Origin: Cavia porcellus
Lineage: Eukaryota > Chordata > Mammalia > Rodentia > Caviidae
Direction of reading: 5' to 3'
DNA length: 64,000 nucleotides
Assembly (NCBI RefSeq): GCF_034190915.1
Contig: NW_026947484.1
Location: 186,428,982 to 186,492,981 of the forward strand
Position numbers and translations under genes: made by a program. The notes under the pieces were generated by a model. That model saw only the letters and a program-made list of their open reading frames with translations, had not been told where the DNA came from and ran no database searches. Positions 11,331 through 23,647 of this stretch are shown here, one piece after another. Positions within the stretch are counted from its first letter, which is position 1; every line of letters begins with the position of its first letter.

Positions 11331-11934
11331 CAGATAGTAAGCATTGTACAGTTATTTCTTAGATTGTCTAAATGGTATTGACAGTCAGGTACAAAGCCAC
11401 ATTTGCACTTGTAGTGATACCTAAAGAATCCTCAGAGTTTTGTCCTTCTCCAGGAACTTTATTTCCAGTCTTTGAAAAACTGAGGGGACTTGAATAGAGT
11501 CCAAGATTTACTGCCGAATACTGACTGGTCTGGAACTGTGTACTAAGTGAATATCCTTAATGAAGTCACCTACTATTGTTGTCATTATTATCATTTAACC
11601 AAGTCTGAGGGAATTCTATAAGAATAAAGAAAACTAGGGATCCCTTTCAACGAGACTGGCTGCAGCTAAGTGTACATTCAAGTTATATGAGAAAACAAGG
11701 AATACACACATGCCATATGGTATATATACACACTTTTCCCCATCAGGTTTTAAGTAATGGTTGCTAAAAAGCTATTGTGCAATGTGACTTTTAAAAACTG
11801 TTTCTCATATCTATCTTTTTAAAGCTTGATTCCTTGTCCTTTCATTTTCCCTAAGGGAGGAACAGACATCATCCTTTAATCGCCATTGGCAATTGACACT
11901 TTGAAAAGTAGAATTTGGAAAGTCTTATGAGACC

Positions 11935-12000
11935 ACAGCTGTTGTATTCATCACTGTACCCCAGTGTTTGGCCCACAGTAGGCACTCAGTAAATAAGGGT
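11935..12000 (+). repeat. L2/MIR 3' end
   Basis: 'ctgtaccccagtgtttggcc' followed by 'cagtaggcactcagtaaata' is the diagnostic 3' terminal sequence shared by LINE-2 and related SINEs. Confidence 0.75.
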
Positions 12001-12940
12001 GCAATTGAAATCAGTCACCGTTTCTATGACTCTCACAACCACCTTCTTAGGCTCAGTGTATACAAGGTGCTGATGCTCTGTGTGAAGAAGCCTGGGAGAA
12101 CAGATGTATGTAAATCTTATGCTGCATCTCTTTCCATACTTTCCTGAAGCTCCCCCTAGAGGAAAAGAAGCCAGCATCTAGGGGTAAAGCCAGGCACTTG
12201 CTCTCCCCAGGGCTTTGCTGTGGAAATGGACGAGGTATTGTGAATCACTGCCCTCCCTGGACTGCAGAGATCTAACAGAACATGACCCAGCAGCACAATC
12301 CAATGCACACTGGCCCCAGGGTGTGGGGCTGAAGTTACCTGGAGAGTCACCCCCAGCAGCTGCAGGGCTCAGGCTGTAAGAGTTAATGAAATAAAAGGGA
12401 GGCCTCTCTGTTATCTTTTAAAAGTACTAAGTGAATTAAACTAGACCATTCATAAATGGCCCTCTTCTCCCCCACAGAGAAGCATGTTTGGCTGCATCTG
12501 CCTACTGTGCTTTTCAATGAATTCAGGAAAAAGACTAACTCCATTCAAGATTTCGTTAAATTGGGACCTGCCCTAATTAAATTCTTCGTACTTAGAAATT
12601 GCTGAGAACATCTTTCCTGTTCAAATAACTGTTCCACTGCTCCTTGCATCCTGATTTACCTTTCTGACCCTGTTCGGTGTCATTAAGATTACCTGTGTGC
12701 CACCTGGTTCCTATCTTCCTGCTTCCTGATGGGGGACACCAGTGGGAGCAGGAGGAAGGACAGTGAAGTCTGTCCTGATTCCAAACAGTTTGCCTCCCTC
12801 CCTGCAGGGTCACCTGAGGTCACCCAAGGGTCTCAGTCTTTTGCAGGCAACTTTCTCTACACAGCCTTGTCTGTTTCCTAGAGCTTCAAGTTTAAGGGCT
12901 CCTTAAATCAATCAAATACCACCATATTCTGTGTCTCCTG
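12001..12940. other. Unassigned, slightly GC-richer DNA
   Basis: Open frames at 11986-12350 and 12592-12813 (minus strand) are unremarkable. No repeat or gene family recognised. Confidence 0.4.
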
Positions 12941-12949
12941 CTGGATTGC

Positions 12950-13125
12950 TGTCTAATGCACAGTTTCCTTGTGTGTGATTTGATAAGTTATTTAACCTCC
13001 CTTATCTCCCTTTGCTCACTTATATGGGGGATAGTAACAGTACCTGAGTCACATGTGTGTATAAGGATGAAACAACATACTTAATCAGAACAATGCTCAG
13101 AGAATATTAATCACTGCTATTACAG
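12950..13125 (+). repeat. MIR SINE
   Basis: Sense MIR: 'ataagttatttaacctccct' then 'tatgggggatagtaacagta' then the 'aatgctcagagaatattaat' 3' part. Confidence 0.8.
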
Positions 13126-13139
13126 AAGCTGATTTGGGA

Positions 13140-13460
13140 AGATTTTTCTTTTTTAGCCTCAGATCAACCTCACTCTGTTATTCCATTCTTTCTTTTTATG
13201 CTTTCATTACAAAGAAAAACAACTATACAGATACTTTATATGCCTCATCTTACTGATCTTCAGCACATAATATAAGCATAGCCTTTTATTGCCCAAGTCC
13301 TAAATAGAAACCCATCTATTAATCTCTTACAGAATCCAAAGATATCTAGCAGTCAAGTCCAATGCCTAAGTGTGAAGTCAGGCCCTCTGGTGTCCCCATT
13401 ACCACTGGTATCTGTCCAGTGTTCATCCTACCTTCTTGAAATAGTCATATCTTTCATCAA
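13140..13460 (+). repeat. Possible LINE-2 fragment
   Basis: Pyrimidine-rich sequence in the style of the L2 3' region ('aatgcctaagtgtgaagtca'). Weak: no diagnostic terminal block. Confidence 0.3.
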
Positions 13461-14164
13461 CAGACACCAGTGAAGCATATCCTCTTAGGGTACTTCCCGA
13501 GGAAACATAAAAGACACAATCAGTTATATCTGTTCTATCCCTGTCCCTATGAGCTTATATGCTAGCCAGAAATACCTAGAAAAAGCAGATGAAACCATGA
13601 AATTAAGCTGCTTCTAACTATAAAAGTAATAGTGATAAAGAAAAATGTGTAGAGCTGATTGGAGTGGGGAATAGATTGTACAACCCAAGGTAATTATAGA
13701 AAAACCTGATGGGAGTGATCTTAGCCCAAGTTCAGGGAAAGGACAGAATAGCAAATAAAGTCTCTTAGAGAGGAGATGGCTGAAGAAAGTGTCCAGAGAC
13801 TGCTAGATATTCTTCTCTCTCTAAGGCTGTCGACACAGGGTCCATTCCCTCCCACCTTTTCATTTTCACATTCAAAATCTTTTCACTTTCACATTCAAAA
13901 TATAAACACACAATTCAATGTTTCGGGTATGGAGCATCAAATGGGTTGATGAAATTCATGCTAATATTAAATACCTGACTCCTACAAGCAAGGAATTCTT
14001 GAAACTAAATTATTATCCTAGTCACCAAATCCAGTTATGCTTTATCTGGTTTGGTGCCAAGAATTAAGTCATTCTCCTAATTAAATAGATATTTCAGGTA
14101 CTTATTTTAAACCAATAATCTTCCCTTTCTTGCCTCCATTTTTGCATTCATAATTAATAAACTC

Positions 14165-14715
14165 ATTGAACATACATTTAGTATCCGAAGTAGTATTCTT
14201 GGCACTGACTAGGTGATGGTAAAAGAGACAAACATGGGCCTTGCATCTTATGAAATCTACAGTTTAATGAGAACACAGATAAACAAGCCATGTAGAGAAT
14301 CAGATATGGTAAAAAAGCACTATAAAGAACAGATACAAGATTCTGAACAAGCTGGGAAGGGGTTCTCCTTCTATAAATTAGATGAGCCAGGCCCCTCTGA
14401 AGAAGGTTGCACTGAAGCTGAAGAGAAGCAAAATAGCCAAATAAGAGAACAGCTGGCGGGAAGTAGGGAGGTGGGCAATAACCAGGAGCCGGGCAGAGCC
14501 CAGCCCGCCGAGAGGTCCTGTGTGTGGGAAAAGCTTGACATTTTCGAAGAACTACAGACAGATGACTTTGCTGAACATAAGAAGCAATGAGGGTGAAAGA
14601 AAACTGAAGCTAAAAGGGGAAGCTGGACTCAGATTTTGTAGGATTTTGTAGGCTTCAGTAAAGAGTTTGAATTTTATCTCATGTGCAGTGGAAGGCTGTT
14701 GCCAAACTTAGAATC
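14165..14715 (-). mobile_element. LINE-2 (L2) 3' region
   Basis: Antisense L2 order: 'ttggcactgactaggtgatg' near the start, 'ggccttgcatcttatgaaat', then 'ggattttgtaggcttcagta' and 'gagtttgaattttatctcat'. The 125-codon open frame at 14213-14590 lies wholly inside and antisense to this element, so it is not annotated as a gene. Confidence 0.7.
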
Positions 14716-16855
14716 CTATGTCTTCACGCCACTGTTTGCCTTTCTGATTTTTCAACACTGTATATTTTTAGACTTCAGTCTGCTTTTCAGGCACCTCGAC
14801 TGCTTCTTACTTGGTCTCCTGTGGGGCCACTTAGCTGTCTCTATTGTCCGCCAGGTGACTGACTGTCTTCCCCTCTGCCTCTGTTCTCCTCTCTTGCCTG
14901 AATGTGCATCCTTCTAGATTCCAGACCTTTTTCGCTACCCATGGTTAGTTTGATGTTGGTTTGAATACCTAAGAATCAGTAACTAGGGCTCAGACCATAG
15001 GTCACAAAAGCACTTTCCAGGATAAGAAAAGACTAAAATACCTAAAGATTCAGCAAAGAAGCATAATTATTTTAATCTTTTACTCTTCCATTTCTGCTCA
15101 TTATTTTAGCATCTCTTGAACTTGAATGTATTTCAAAGATCAAGATAGTTATGGTTGAGGTTCTAGGTATATATGGTTATCAATAAATAGGAGTATATCT
15201 CAGGATTTTTCATCTGTCAAAAGCAGAAGTAAACTACAGGAGGGAACACTCTGTCTGGCAAATCCCAAATGTTGTTCACAGCAAACATTTGAAGCAGTTA
15301 TCTGAATGGTCAGGTGAGTTTCTGCCTCACCTCAGGTGAATTCACCCAGGCTCCTTTTGGCTGGTTACTTTCACCATAAATGATAAACACCCAAACAAGC
15401 ACCACCCCTCACATTTGATAGTGTAAAGTTTCGACACAACAGCTCAGATGTTCCACAGTTAGACAGCTGCCAGCACCACCTCCTATGGCAGTTTGAAGGA
15501 GCCAAAGTACACCCAGCATTCCTTGTTGCCATGTTTCTCCCAACCTGTGAGGCAACATAAGGAAACTGTCAAGCTCAGCTCTGCACCACTCGGGGTAACC
15601 AAGGAACAATGCATGGGTTCCACATACCGTAGAGTACTGCATGCTTGAGGGGAGACAATGATTAAATGCAGGAAGAGGAAGTTTCCGGACTAAAGCATTA
15701 AATTACCGCAAACAACACTGTTCTCATGTAAAGCTGATCTGGGATATTTTTAGATAGCAACAAAAGTTCCTAAAATCTAAACTTGCATCGCATTAAGGAT
15801 GTGAACGCAAAACTAATGAACAGGGTCAGCACTCCAGGGCATTGCCTGCTAAGCGCTATTCATAAGCATGAGCTTTCATTTTCATCTGCATTCAGTTTTT
15901 AATTTCTGCAATGTCTGTACCTGTTGCTTATATGTGTAAATCTAAATACACGTATGCTTATGATTTATAATATAGTATGAAAATGATAAGTCTGAAAAGC
16001 TGGTTTAAAAACTGCAAGTGGTGTTGCGGTACAAATGCTTCTGACTGACCAGAGGCTAACTCATGTCCAGGTAGGGTATTTAGGTGTGCCAAGGTGCATT
16101 GTCCTCTATGTGATTATCAGCTTGCAGGTGTACTCACTGATAAAGTACATATACGGGCAAAGCAGAATGCCAAGTAAGTCTCTGAGTTTCAGTTTGTTTA
16201 AATAAAGCACACTACAGGGCTGGAGGACGAGATAAGGCTGAAGCAAAGCTATATCTATCTTTAAATACAAATATTTGTGAGAATTAAATTCTATTCAGTT
16301 CTAGTACAAAGACTTTCTAATATGTGGCTGCCCTTCATCAGGCCTCGATGTCAGCGGCAAGTTGGACCTGTGAGTGCCTCAAAATAATACAGTTCAGTAA
16401 GGGAAAGCTGGGCTCGTTCACTGCTCTGTGGTCAGAAGGACTCAGAAAAAATAAGGTATTTTTTACATATGTACCATTAAGAATTCACAACCTGGTATCT
16501 GAGATTTTCAGAAAGCATCTGACAGCACTTCATAGCTTATCTTACCAAAATAAACAAAATATACTGATAAAATGCCAGACTAGTGACAATAGAATACTGA
16601 CAAAACATATCAAATCACATTGGTTAACATTACTTAAATATGCAAATATAGGTACAGCAGAAGAATATTGTGCCTGCGCTATTTGACTATGTAATCTCTA
16701 AAATACTTTTACTAAAGAAATTGACTACTAAATAGACATCTTATGAATGTATCAGTTTGTCCTCAAAGCAGTCTTAACATTGTTGAACTATGAATCACAA
16801 CTAAACTAGAATAAAACAGAACTGAACATTTTAGCAATATTAAGAAGACATTATC
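14716..16855. other. Unassigned non-coding DNA
   Basis: No gene. Frames at 14681-14917, 15409-15642 and 16324-16686 (up to 120 codons) show no recognised domain and no codon pattern that stands out. The stretch 15780-15930 is repeat-free by eye and could be a conserved element, which only an alignment can tell. Confidence 0.45.
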
Positions 16856-16859
16856 TTTA

Positions 16860-17190
16860 GTGGCAATATTTTCTTTTTTCTAGTTTTTATCATTTATTAC
16901 TATATGTTTGCAGTACATAATGACTACCTTCCTTGGGGAATTGATACATGTACATAACACATCTTATTTTTTATTCCCTCTTTCCTCCTTCCCCCCTTCC
17001 TTCATCTCTTGATGCCCTTTCCATTTGAAAAAAATACCCATATATCCTTAATTCCTATTGTCTATTTTTATTTTGCTCTTTCTATATATTTTGGGGTTTT
17101 CCATATAAGAGAAATCACATAACATTCAAACTGTGTGCCTGATTTATTCCACTTAACATTATGGTTTCAAGGTGCGTCTATCCATTTTTT
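16860..17190 (-). mobile_element. LINE-1 3' end, sense half of a 5'-inverted insertion
   Basis: Read on the minus strand: L1 late sequence ('aatgttaagtggaataaatc', antisense of 17139-17158) running to the 3' UTR at about 16870. It sits head to head with a plus-strand L1 segment starting at about 17190. Confidence 0.75.
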
Positions 17191-17670
17191 CTGAAAATGT
17201 CTCAAGTTTAAAGAAACTCCCAAAATTAGACTGCCCCCAAATAAAACACCAAATCAAAAACTGGGCAATGGAAATGAGTAGACACTTCTCAGAAGAAATA
17301 CAAATGGTCAATAAACATGAAAAAATGTCCAAGGCTGGCCATTTAAAAATCCAATTAAAACAACGCTGAGATTTCATCTTACTCCAAAAAGAATGGCTAT
17401 CATTAAGAAACTAAAGCAAATGCTGACGAGGCTGTCAGAGTGGCAGGGTGAACTTTTCTACAACGTTAGTGGGAATATAAATTAGTACAACCACTATGGA
17501 AATCAGTTTGAAGATTCCTCAAAAAACTAAACCTAGAAATTCCACTTGACTCAGGCATTTTCTCTCTAGATATTTTATCAAAAGAGTAAAAGATGTCATA
17601 TTACATGGATACATCCCCACCGATGTTTATAGAAGCACAATTCATAATAGCTAAATCTTGAAAGTAGAAA
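17191..17670 (+). mobile_element. LINE-1 ORF2 3' part, inverted half of the same insertion
   Basis: Sense ORF2 sequence: 'caaaaactgggcaatggaaa' (17254-17273), 'aatggtcaataaacatgaaa' (17303-17322), ending 'ttcataatagctaaatcttg' at about 17660. In L1 order this segment comes just before the minus-strand segment at 16860-17190, with roughly 100-150 bp missing, as expected of a twin-primed insertion. ORF2 is broken. Confidence 0.8.
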
Positions 17671-17829
17671 TATTTCCTTAGGTTTTATATTTATTTTCTG
17701 AGAATGATTTGTATTGCTTTTCTTCTTTTATTTTCTTCTTTTATTTTATTTTAATAGTAGTATTGGCTGTCTTGAAGAGAATTTAGGTGCCATTAGAATT
17801 TAAAATATTAGAATATTTTAAATCATATA

Positions 17830-18360
17830 ACTAACACATAAACATATTTTATCAGAAAAAATAGCCTGTTTGCCTTTCTCTCCCACCTAACGTCCATTGC
17901 TCTAACGTAATCACTGTTAAAAATTTCTTGTTTAATCTCCATTAATTTCACAAATGAAAACAAATTACATTTTATGAATATACCTTAAAATACTCATATC
18001 AGTGCATCTATCTCTAAATCTTTTAATGTTTTTATTAGGTTTTGTTATCTGGATACATCATAGCTTATGAAAACAGTTCACTCTTGATGAATTACAGTCT
18101 ATTCTTGCTATTAAATGATATAACATTCTTGCACATATATTTTGCAGATTCCCATAATGCTTCAGTGTGGGAGTCTGTTAAGTAAATGGACATGTATGTT
18201 TTAATTTTGTGAAATATTACCATTTTTCCTTCTAAATAATTTTATTTAATTACATTTCTCACTATCCTTAGCAATACACAGTATCATGCATTTAACTGTG
18301 GTGACTCTAAGAACTAAGAAACTATTATTTTTGTTCTTTTCATTTGTATTTCTTTAAGTA
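17830..18360 (-). mobile_element. Old LINE-1 3' fragment
   Basis: Antisense old-L1 features include 'ctaacgtaatcactgttaaa' (17901-17920), the 'gcacatatattttgcagatt' region and 'ttcatttgtatttctttaag' near the end. Strongly diverged. Confidence 0.6.
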
Positions 18361-20220
18361 CGAGATCCATCACTTACTCAATATTGATCACAAGTTTAAA
18401 AATCCAGCTGAATCATTGTATGATTCTGAAGCCTAGGAAAATCTTATTCCTGTTCTTTTCAAGTAACTACTGTTACTACTGTTACTAGAATTTGTCATGT
18501 GATTTAAATCTTTTTCTTCCATTAATTTTATTGGTAACAATTTAAAATAATAATAAATGACGTTTGGTTTCAGTATTGTTAAAAATGACCAAACCATTTC
18601 TGTGTTTGGGGTTCTCTGCTGGGATAACTTTAAACATAAAGTTTTCCACCTTTCTAACCCCAAGGCAGAGCCCCAGGATGGCATGTGTGCTCATTTGCAT
18701 TTGCCAAGAATTCAAAACAAGTTTGAAAGTGTGAGTTACGATTGAACCACACTGTAAACATAGAGTATGTGGCAAGTTAATTGTGCCTCAAATTATTAAA
18801 ATGTAAAGTAACATTCAAATGCACAAAACCATATATTTAAAAGTCAGAAAGAAAAGTATACCTAAAAATGCTAACAGCGACTACCCCTGGGTACAGATTA
18901 CTAAATCTGTAATCCTGGGTACAGGATTACAGATTACTAAATTGATCTTGCTCTCTCTGTGGAGATAAAATTAAAAACTCAATACATCTCTTAGGCATGA
19001 ATTTGCCACCTTTACCCCTTGAAGTACATACCAGAAGTATTTTGTATTCATTATTGTAATAGTAATTAATTAAGTGCATTGTGAATATTTTCTGTCAAGC
19101 CATGATTTTGCTACAAGGCAAAAGAATGTGGTACAAGCCCTGGCTAAGCACCTACACTACTAGATTTATGGAAGAAATGGCTATCAATAGCAAAAGAAAG
19201 AAGACAATAAAATGCTAATGTTTAAATCAACTATAACATTGGAAACTTGGTCTCAGTTTCCTCTGTAAAATTAAGGCTTTTACCTACAATCTCTCTCAAA
19301 CTTTATGGTTTTAGGATCTCTTATACTTTTAAAAGTATTCAGGACCAGAGAAGTTTTGTTTTTCTGGATTACACTAATTAATTTTATTGGATTAGTGACA
19401 AATATTGATAAAATTTTAAAACATTATTTAAAAACATTAATAAAACCATGCATGTTGACACAAAAAAATTTTCTGCATAGTAGTTATATGTTCCAAAACA
19501 TAAAGCAACTACAAAACTAGCACTTTCAGAGATTTGTAAATCATTTTCATGTCTAGTAAATAAAAGACAACTGGATTCTGCTTCTGCTTCTACATCCAGT
19601 CTGTCCCTACCACATAACATGCAGCCTCTAACATAAGAGCACATAACATTGTGCTCTCCTGAGAGAACAGGAGTGAAAAGACAGATGATATCTTACATTA
19701 GCATGAAAATAACTTTGACCTTACAGGACTTGTGAGCTGCACTTTGAGTATCTCTGAATTAAATGATTTCTGAAGTCTCATTCACTTCTGACATGTTGCC
19801 AATGTGTGATTCTCTCCAATTAAAAAATGAAAATTACAACAAAATCCATTGCCATCCCCTCCACTACTCTTGCTCAGCTCAGACATACTTATGCCATCAT
19901 TCTTACCACTTTCTCAAGCAGTTCTGAAAGTTCTCTTTCTTTCTTTATTATTTTATTGAGAGAAAAAAGCAAAACAGAAAAAAAGGGTAGAAATAAACAG
20001 ATTTTTTTAAAAGTAAGAAATCACTAGTTGATAAATTACATATTGCCATTTTAGAAGTAATTGCTTAAGTCACAAAATCAAAGCATAAAAAGTGGACAAG
20101 AGACAATGACGGTACAAACTATTCTGTTTGATGAACTAACAAAAACTTAGTAGTATGCTTATGTATCTTGCACACTTAAACATACATTCAGTTATATTCT
20201 TTAGAGCACTTTCTTTGTTT
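18361..20220. other. Unassigned non-coding DNA
   Basis: AT-rich. Contains a small diverged tandem duplication at 18887-18943 (unit starting 'ctgggtacag') and a short MIR-like piece near 19245-19280 ('ttggtctcagtttcctctgt'). The frames of 60-86 codons show nothing protein-like. Confidence 0.5.
18887..18943. repeat. Small tandem duplication with palindromic character
   Basis: 'ctgggtacagattactaaat' at 18887 is followed at 18914 by 'ctgggtacaggattacagat'. Each copy also contains 'agattactaaat', and the intervening 'atctgtaatc' is its partial reverse complement. Confidence 0.75.
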
Positions 20221-20224
20221 CATT

Positions 20225-21680
20225 ATCTCAATATCTATTATACATTTTGGATGTTATTACTCTTTCAGTTTTTTATTATATTTTATACTAAAGAGACAAT
20301 ATAATATTTACAAATATAAGTCTGATTTATATCACTTATGAGGATAGTCTCAAGTTGCCTTCATTTACCTATAAAGGCCTCAATGTCATCCTTTTCTTAT
20401 AGTTGAATAATATTCCGTTGTATAAAAATACTGCATCTTTTTCATCCATTCTGTAGTTGATGGGCATTTTGATTGTTTCCAAGATTTAACTATTACCAAT
20501 TGCACTGCTATACACATGGGTGCAAATATATCACTGTGACATGAACTTTTCAGTTTTTCTGGGAAAATACCCAGGAGAGGAATAGCTGAAGTGAATGGAA
20601 TTTCCAGTCCTAGTGTTTTGAGGAATCTCCATACTGATTTCCACAGTGGCTGCACCAGTCTAGCCCCCACCAACAGTGGAGAAGTGTTCCTTTTTCACCA
20701 CAGCCTCACCAACATCACTTGATTTCTTGATGGCAGCTATTTTTTCCAGAGTGAGATGAAATCTCAATGCTATTTTAATTTGCATTTCTCAAATGACTGG
20801 TGATGGTGAACATTTCTTCATGTATTTATTTGCCATTTGTAAACCTTCATCTGAGAAATGTGTGTTCATCTCAAATGCCCAGTTTTGGAGAGGGTCTTTA
20901 AATTTGGGGGGCTTGATGTTTTTCAATTCTTTATATGTTCTGGATATAAGTCCTTTGACTGAGGGACTGCTGGTAAAAATTCTTTACCAGTCTGCGGGTT
21001 ATTTTTTTTCACTTGATTGGTGATTTCTTTTGAAGTGCAAAAACTTTTTAATAAGATGTGATCTCAGTTGCTGATTCTTTGAAATACTTTCCGTGTGGTT
21101 TGTGTTTTGTTCATGAATTCTCTGTCTACCCCTATGTCTCCAACCAAGATTTCTACCCACCTTGATTTCCCGGAGATTTAGTGTTTCTGTTTTAATATTT
21201 AGGTCTTTGATCCATTTAGACTTTAGTTTAGTGTATGGTGATAGGCATTGGTCTCATTTCAGTCTTCAGCATATGGAAAGCCAATTTTTTGCAACACCAT
21301 TTATTAAAGGGGCTATCCTTCTCCCAGTGAACGTTTAGCCCCTTTGTCAAATATAAAGTGGCTGAGTGTCTTTGTAGTTGTGTTTGCATCTTCTAATCTG
21401 TTCCATTGACCCTTAGATCTATTTCTTTGCCAGTACCAGGCTGCTTTTATCATTGTGGCTTTTGTAGTGTAATTTGCCTTTCTTGCCTAGAACTGCCTTT
21501 GCTATTCTAGGTTTCTTCTGTTTCCAAATGAATTTTAGGAATATTTTCTCTAGATCTGCAAAGTATGCTACTTGTATTTTGATTGGGATTGCATTAAATC
21601 TGTATAACAGTTTGGGAGTATGGCCATTTTCACAATGTGAAAGTCCTCTTTCTTGAGTGTCATTTTGTACCTGTTGCATT
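20225..21680 (-). mobile_element. LINE-1, 3' 1.4 kb
   Basis: Long continuous antisense L1. On the plus strand it reads 'gttgaataatattccgttgt' (20402-20421), 'ctccatactgatttccacag' (20626-20645), 'acctttgtcaa'-like sequence near 21340, and 'tttgattgggattgcattaa' (21577-21596). That is the ORF2 C-terminal half plus 3' UTR, 5'-truncated at about 21680. The plus-strand frame 20793-21023 and the minus-strand frame 21419-21679 fall inside it. The latter is a fragment of ORF2 in sense; ORF2 as a whole is broken. Confidence 0.92.
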
Positions 21681-21689
21681 GTCTGAATT

Positions 21690-22078
21690 AATTTAAAACA
21701 TCTATGTCAATTTCTGTCAAATAAAAATATAGCAATGAGCTCACCATGTAACAAAACTAGCTGTGCCCAGAGGGGGCTTTGGGAAAGTCCCCTCTTTGCT
21801 TCTTGTACAACTAAGTTCCTTTCCAAGGGATAAGCCACTTCAGTCAAATAAGCTAAGTCAGTCAAAAAGTAAAATAGTGAAATAGTGATAAACAGAAAAA
21901 TTCAACCTCTCTAAGTCCGGGATTCCAGATACGTAGAAATAAAAACTTGGCAAAGAGGGAAAAAAAGAAGCAGATTATATGGAACTGGGAAGGAGTGGAA
22001 AGGAAAAGCCGAAGGTTACAGAAAAGTTGTAACCAAATTCAGCAGTGCAGTAGAATAGAAAATAAGCACATGAAAATC
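21690..22078. other. Unassigned spacer between two L1 copies
   Basis: No feature recognised except an A-rich patch at about 21940-21970. Confidence 0.5.
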
Positions 22079-22412
22079 AGTTGTCCCTGTATAATAATAA
22101 GCTCACAGGGAAAGAAATTAGGAAAACAATACCATTCACAGAAGCATCAAGAAGAATTAAATATTTAAGAATTAACCTAAGCAAGGAAATGAAAGACCTT
22201 TACATTAAAAACTACAGTGCTCTGGGAAAGCACATCAGAAATTGGAAGATTATCCACTCTACCTGGATATGTAGAACCTCTGCAGTCAAAATGCCCGTAG
22301 TTCTAAATTGAAAAACCAGTTTTACACAACCCCTATCAAAATACCAATAGTATTATTCACAGAACTAAAGAAAACAATCTTATAATTTATATGGAAGAAG
22401 AAGAGACCTAGA

Positions 22413-22503
22413 GGGTTGGGGATTTAACTCAGCAGCCCAAAGGCCTCCTTGCCAAAAGCAAGATCATGAGTCCGATCCAATCCCTGCTACAAAAACAAAA
22501 CAA
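22413..22503 (+). mobile_element. ID-type SINE inside L1 (first of two)
   Basis: 'gttggggatttaactcagca' then 'gatcatgagtccgatccaat' and a CAAA-rich tail. It stands directly upstream of a second ID copy, giving a tandem pair. Confidence 0.88.
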
Positions 22504-22515
22504 ACAAACAAAAAC

Positions 22516-22605
22516 CATGGATTTAGCTCAGCAGCATAAGCACCTGCCCTGGTAAGCACGAGGTCATGAGTTCAATCCCCAATACAAAAAAAAAAAAAAA
22601 AAAAA
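22516..22605 (+). mobile_element. ID-type SINE inside L1 (second of two)
   Basis: 'atggatttagctcagcagca' then 'gaggtcatgagttcaatccc' and a pure A tail of about 19 bases. It is the better preserved of the pair and probably younger. Confidence 0.9.
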
Positions 22606-22751
22606 GACCTAGAAAATTGTAAAGCCAATCCTATGTAACAAAAGCAAAGCAAGAGTCATCAAGATCCTAGACTTCAATTTATAATACAAAGCTAAGGTGA
22701 GAAAATATAAATAAATAAAAAACAGACATGCAGATCAATGAAGCAGAATTG

Positions 22752-23204
22752 TTTTAGTATTTACAAGAGAAACAGATTTAATGCAGGACATGGAAATTTA
22801 CAAGATTAGCTGAGAATATCCAGTCACAGAGTCAAATGTAGAAGTGTGAAAAATCTGTGTACCGCAGAGCCAAAAAAATCCAGTTGAGGGCTTGGAGCTC
22901 ATACCAAAATCCTGTGTCCAAGATGAAGACGAGGATTAAAGCTTGCTCAAAGAAAGAGAGCAGCCAAAGCTCCTTCGAAGAAAAACCACAAAAACTCTTC
23001 CAAAGAAAAGCGGCCACAACAAAGCTCTTCCAAGGAAAATCAGCTGAAATCCTTCCTCTCTGCTCTTTGTATTCATTCCAACAAGAAGGACTTTTCAGTG
23101 GGTCTTACACACACAGAACCATGCTGACTCGATTCAGCTGTGCATTCCCCACTCACTGGCAATAGTCAATCTACCACCACAAGAACTAAGGATGTCGAAG
23201 CAGC
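22752..23204 (-). mobile_element. Candidate ERV-like LTR inserted in L1
   Basis: L1 sequence stops near 22752 and resumes near 23205, so about 450 bp were inserted. The insert has no L1 or SINE character. On the minus strand it would end with an ATTAAA-like signal and a short tail, as an LTR does. Three diverged units of about 30 bp with 'ctcttccaa(a/g)gaaaa' lie at 22968-23045. The family is not recognised and the exact ends are uncertain. The 102-codon plus-strand frame 22857-23165 lies within it and has no recognised domain. Confidence 0.4.
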
Positions 23205-23647
23205 TCCAATCACATTCAGTCAGCTGACATTTGACAAAGGCGTCAAAGCCTTATGCTGCAGGAAAAATAGTTTCTTTGCAAATGATGCTGGGAAAACTGG
23301 CTATACTTCTACAGAAGATTGAATCTAGACATGTCTCTCCCAATGCAGTAACTAAAATCAAAATGGACATAAAATATAAATGTTAAAGCAGAACCACTTA
23401 AACAAAATAAAATCGGTAAAGTTCTTGTAGATATAGATGTAGGCAGGGGCTTTCTGGCAAAACCCCAACTGCACAAGAAATAATACCAAGAATCACTAAA
23501 TAGGCTCATATCAAATTAAAAAGCTTTTGCATAGCTTAGGAAACAACCAACAAAGTGAAGAAAAAACCTACAAAATGGGAACATATTGCTAGCTATTCCA
23601 TGAACAGAGAACTGATATCTACAATATGCAAAGTCATAACAATTAAC

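Noticed and set aside
14213..14590. 125-codon plus-strand frame with a charged, soluble-looking product
   Set aside because: It is the antisense of a LINE-2 3' region; the frame follows L2 landmarks.
21419..21679. Frame resembling reverse-transcriptase C-terminal sequence
   Set aside because: It is a decayed fragment of L1 ORF2 in a 5'-truncated element, not an intact gene.
22413..22605. Two possible tRNA genes (A- and B-box-like sequences)
   Set aside because: These are ID SINEs with A tails; they do not fold as a full tRNA and recur as dispersed copies.
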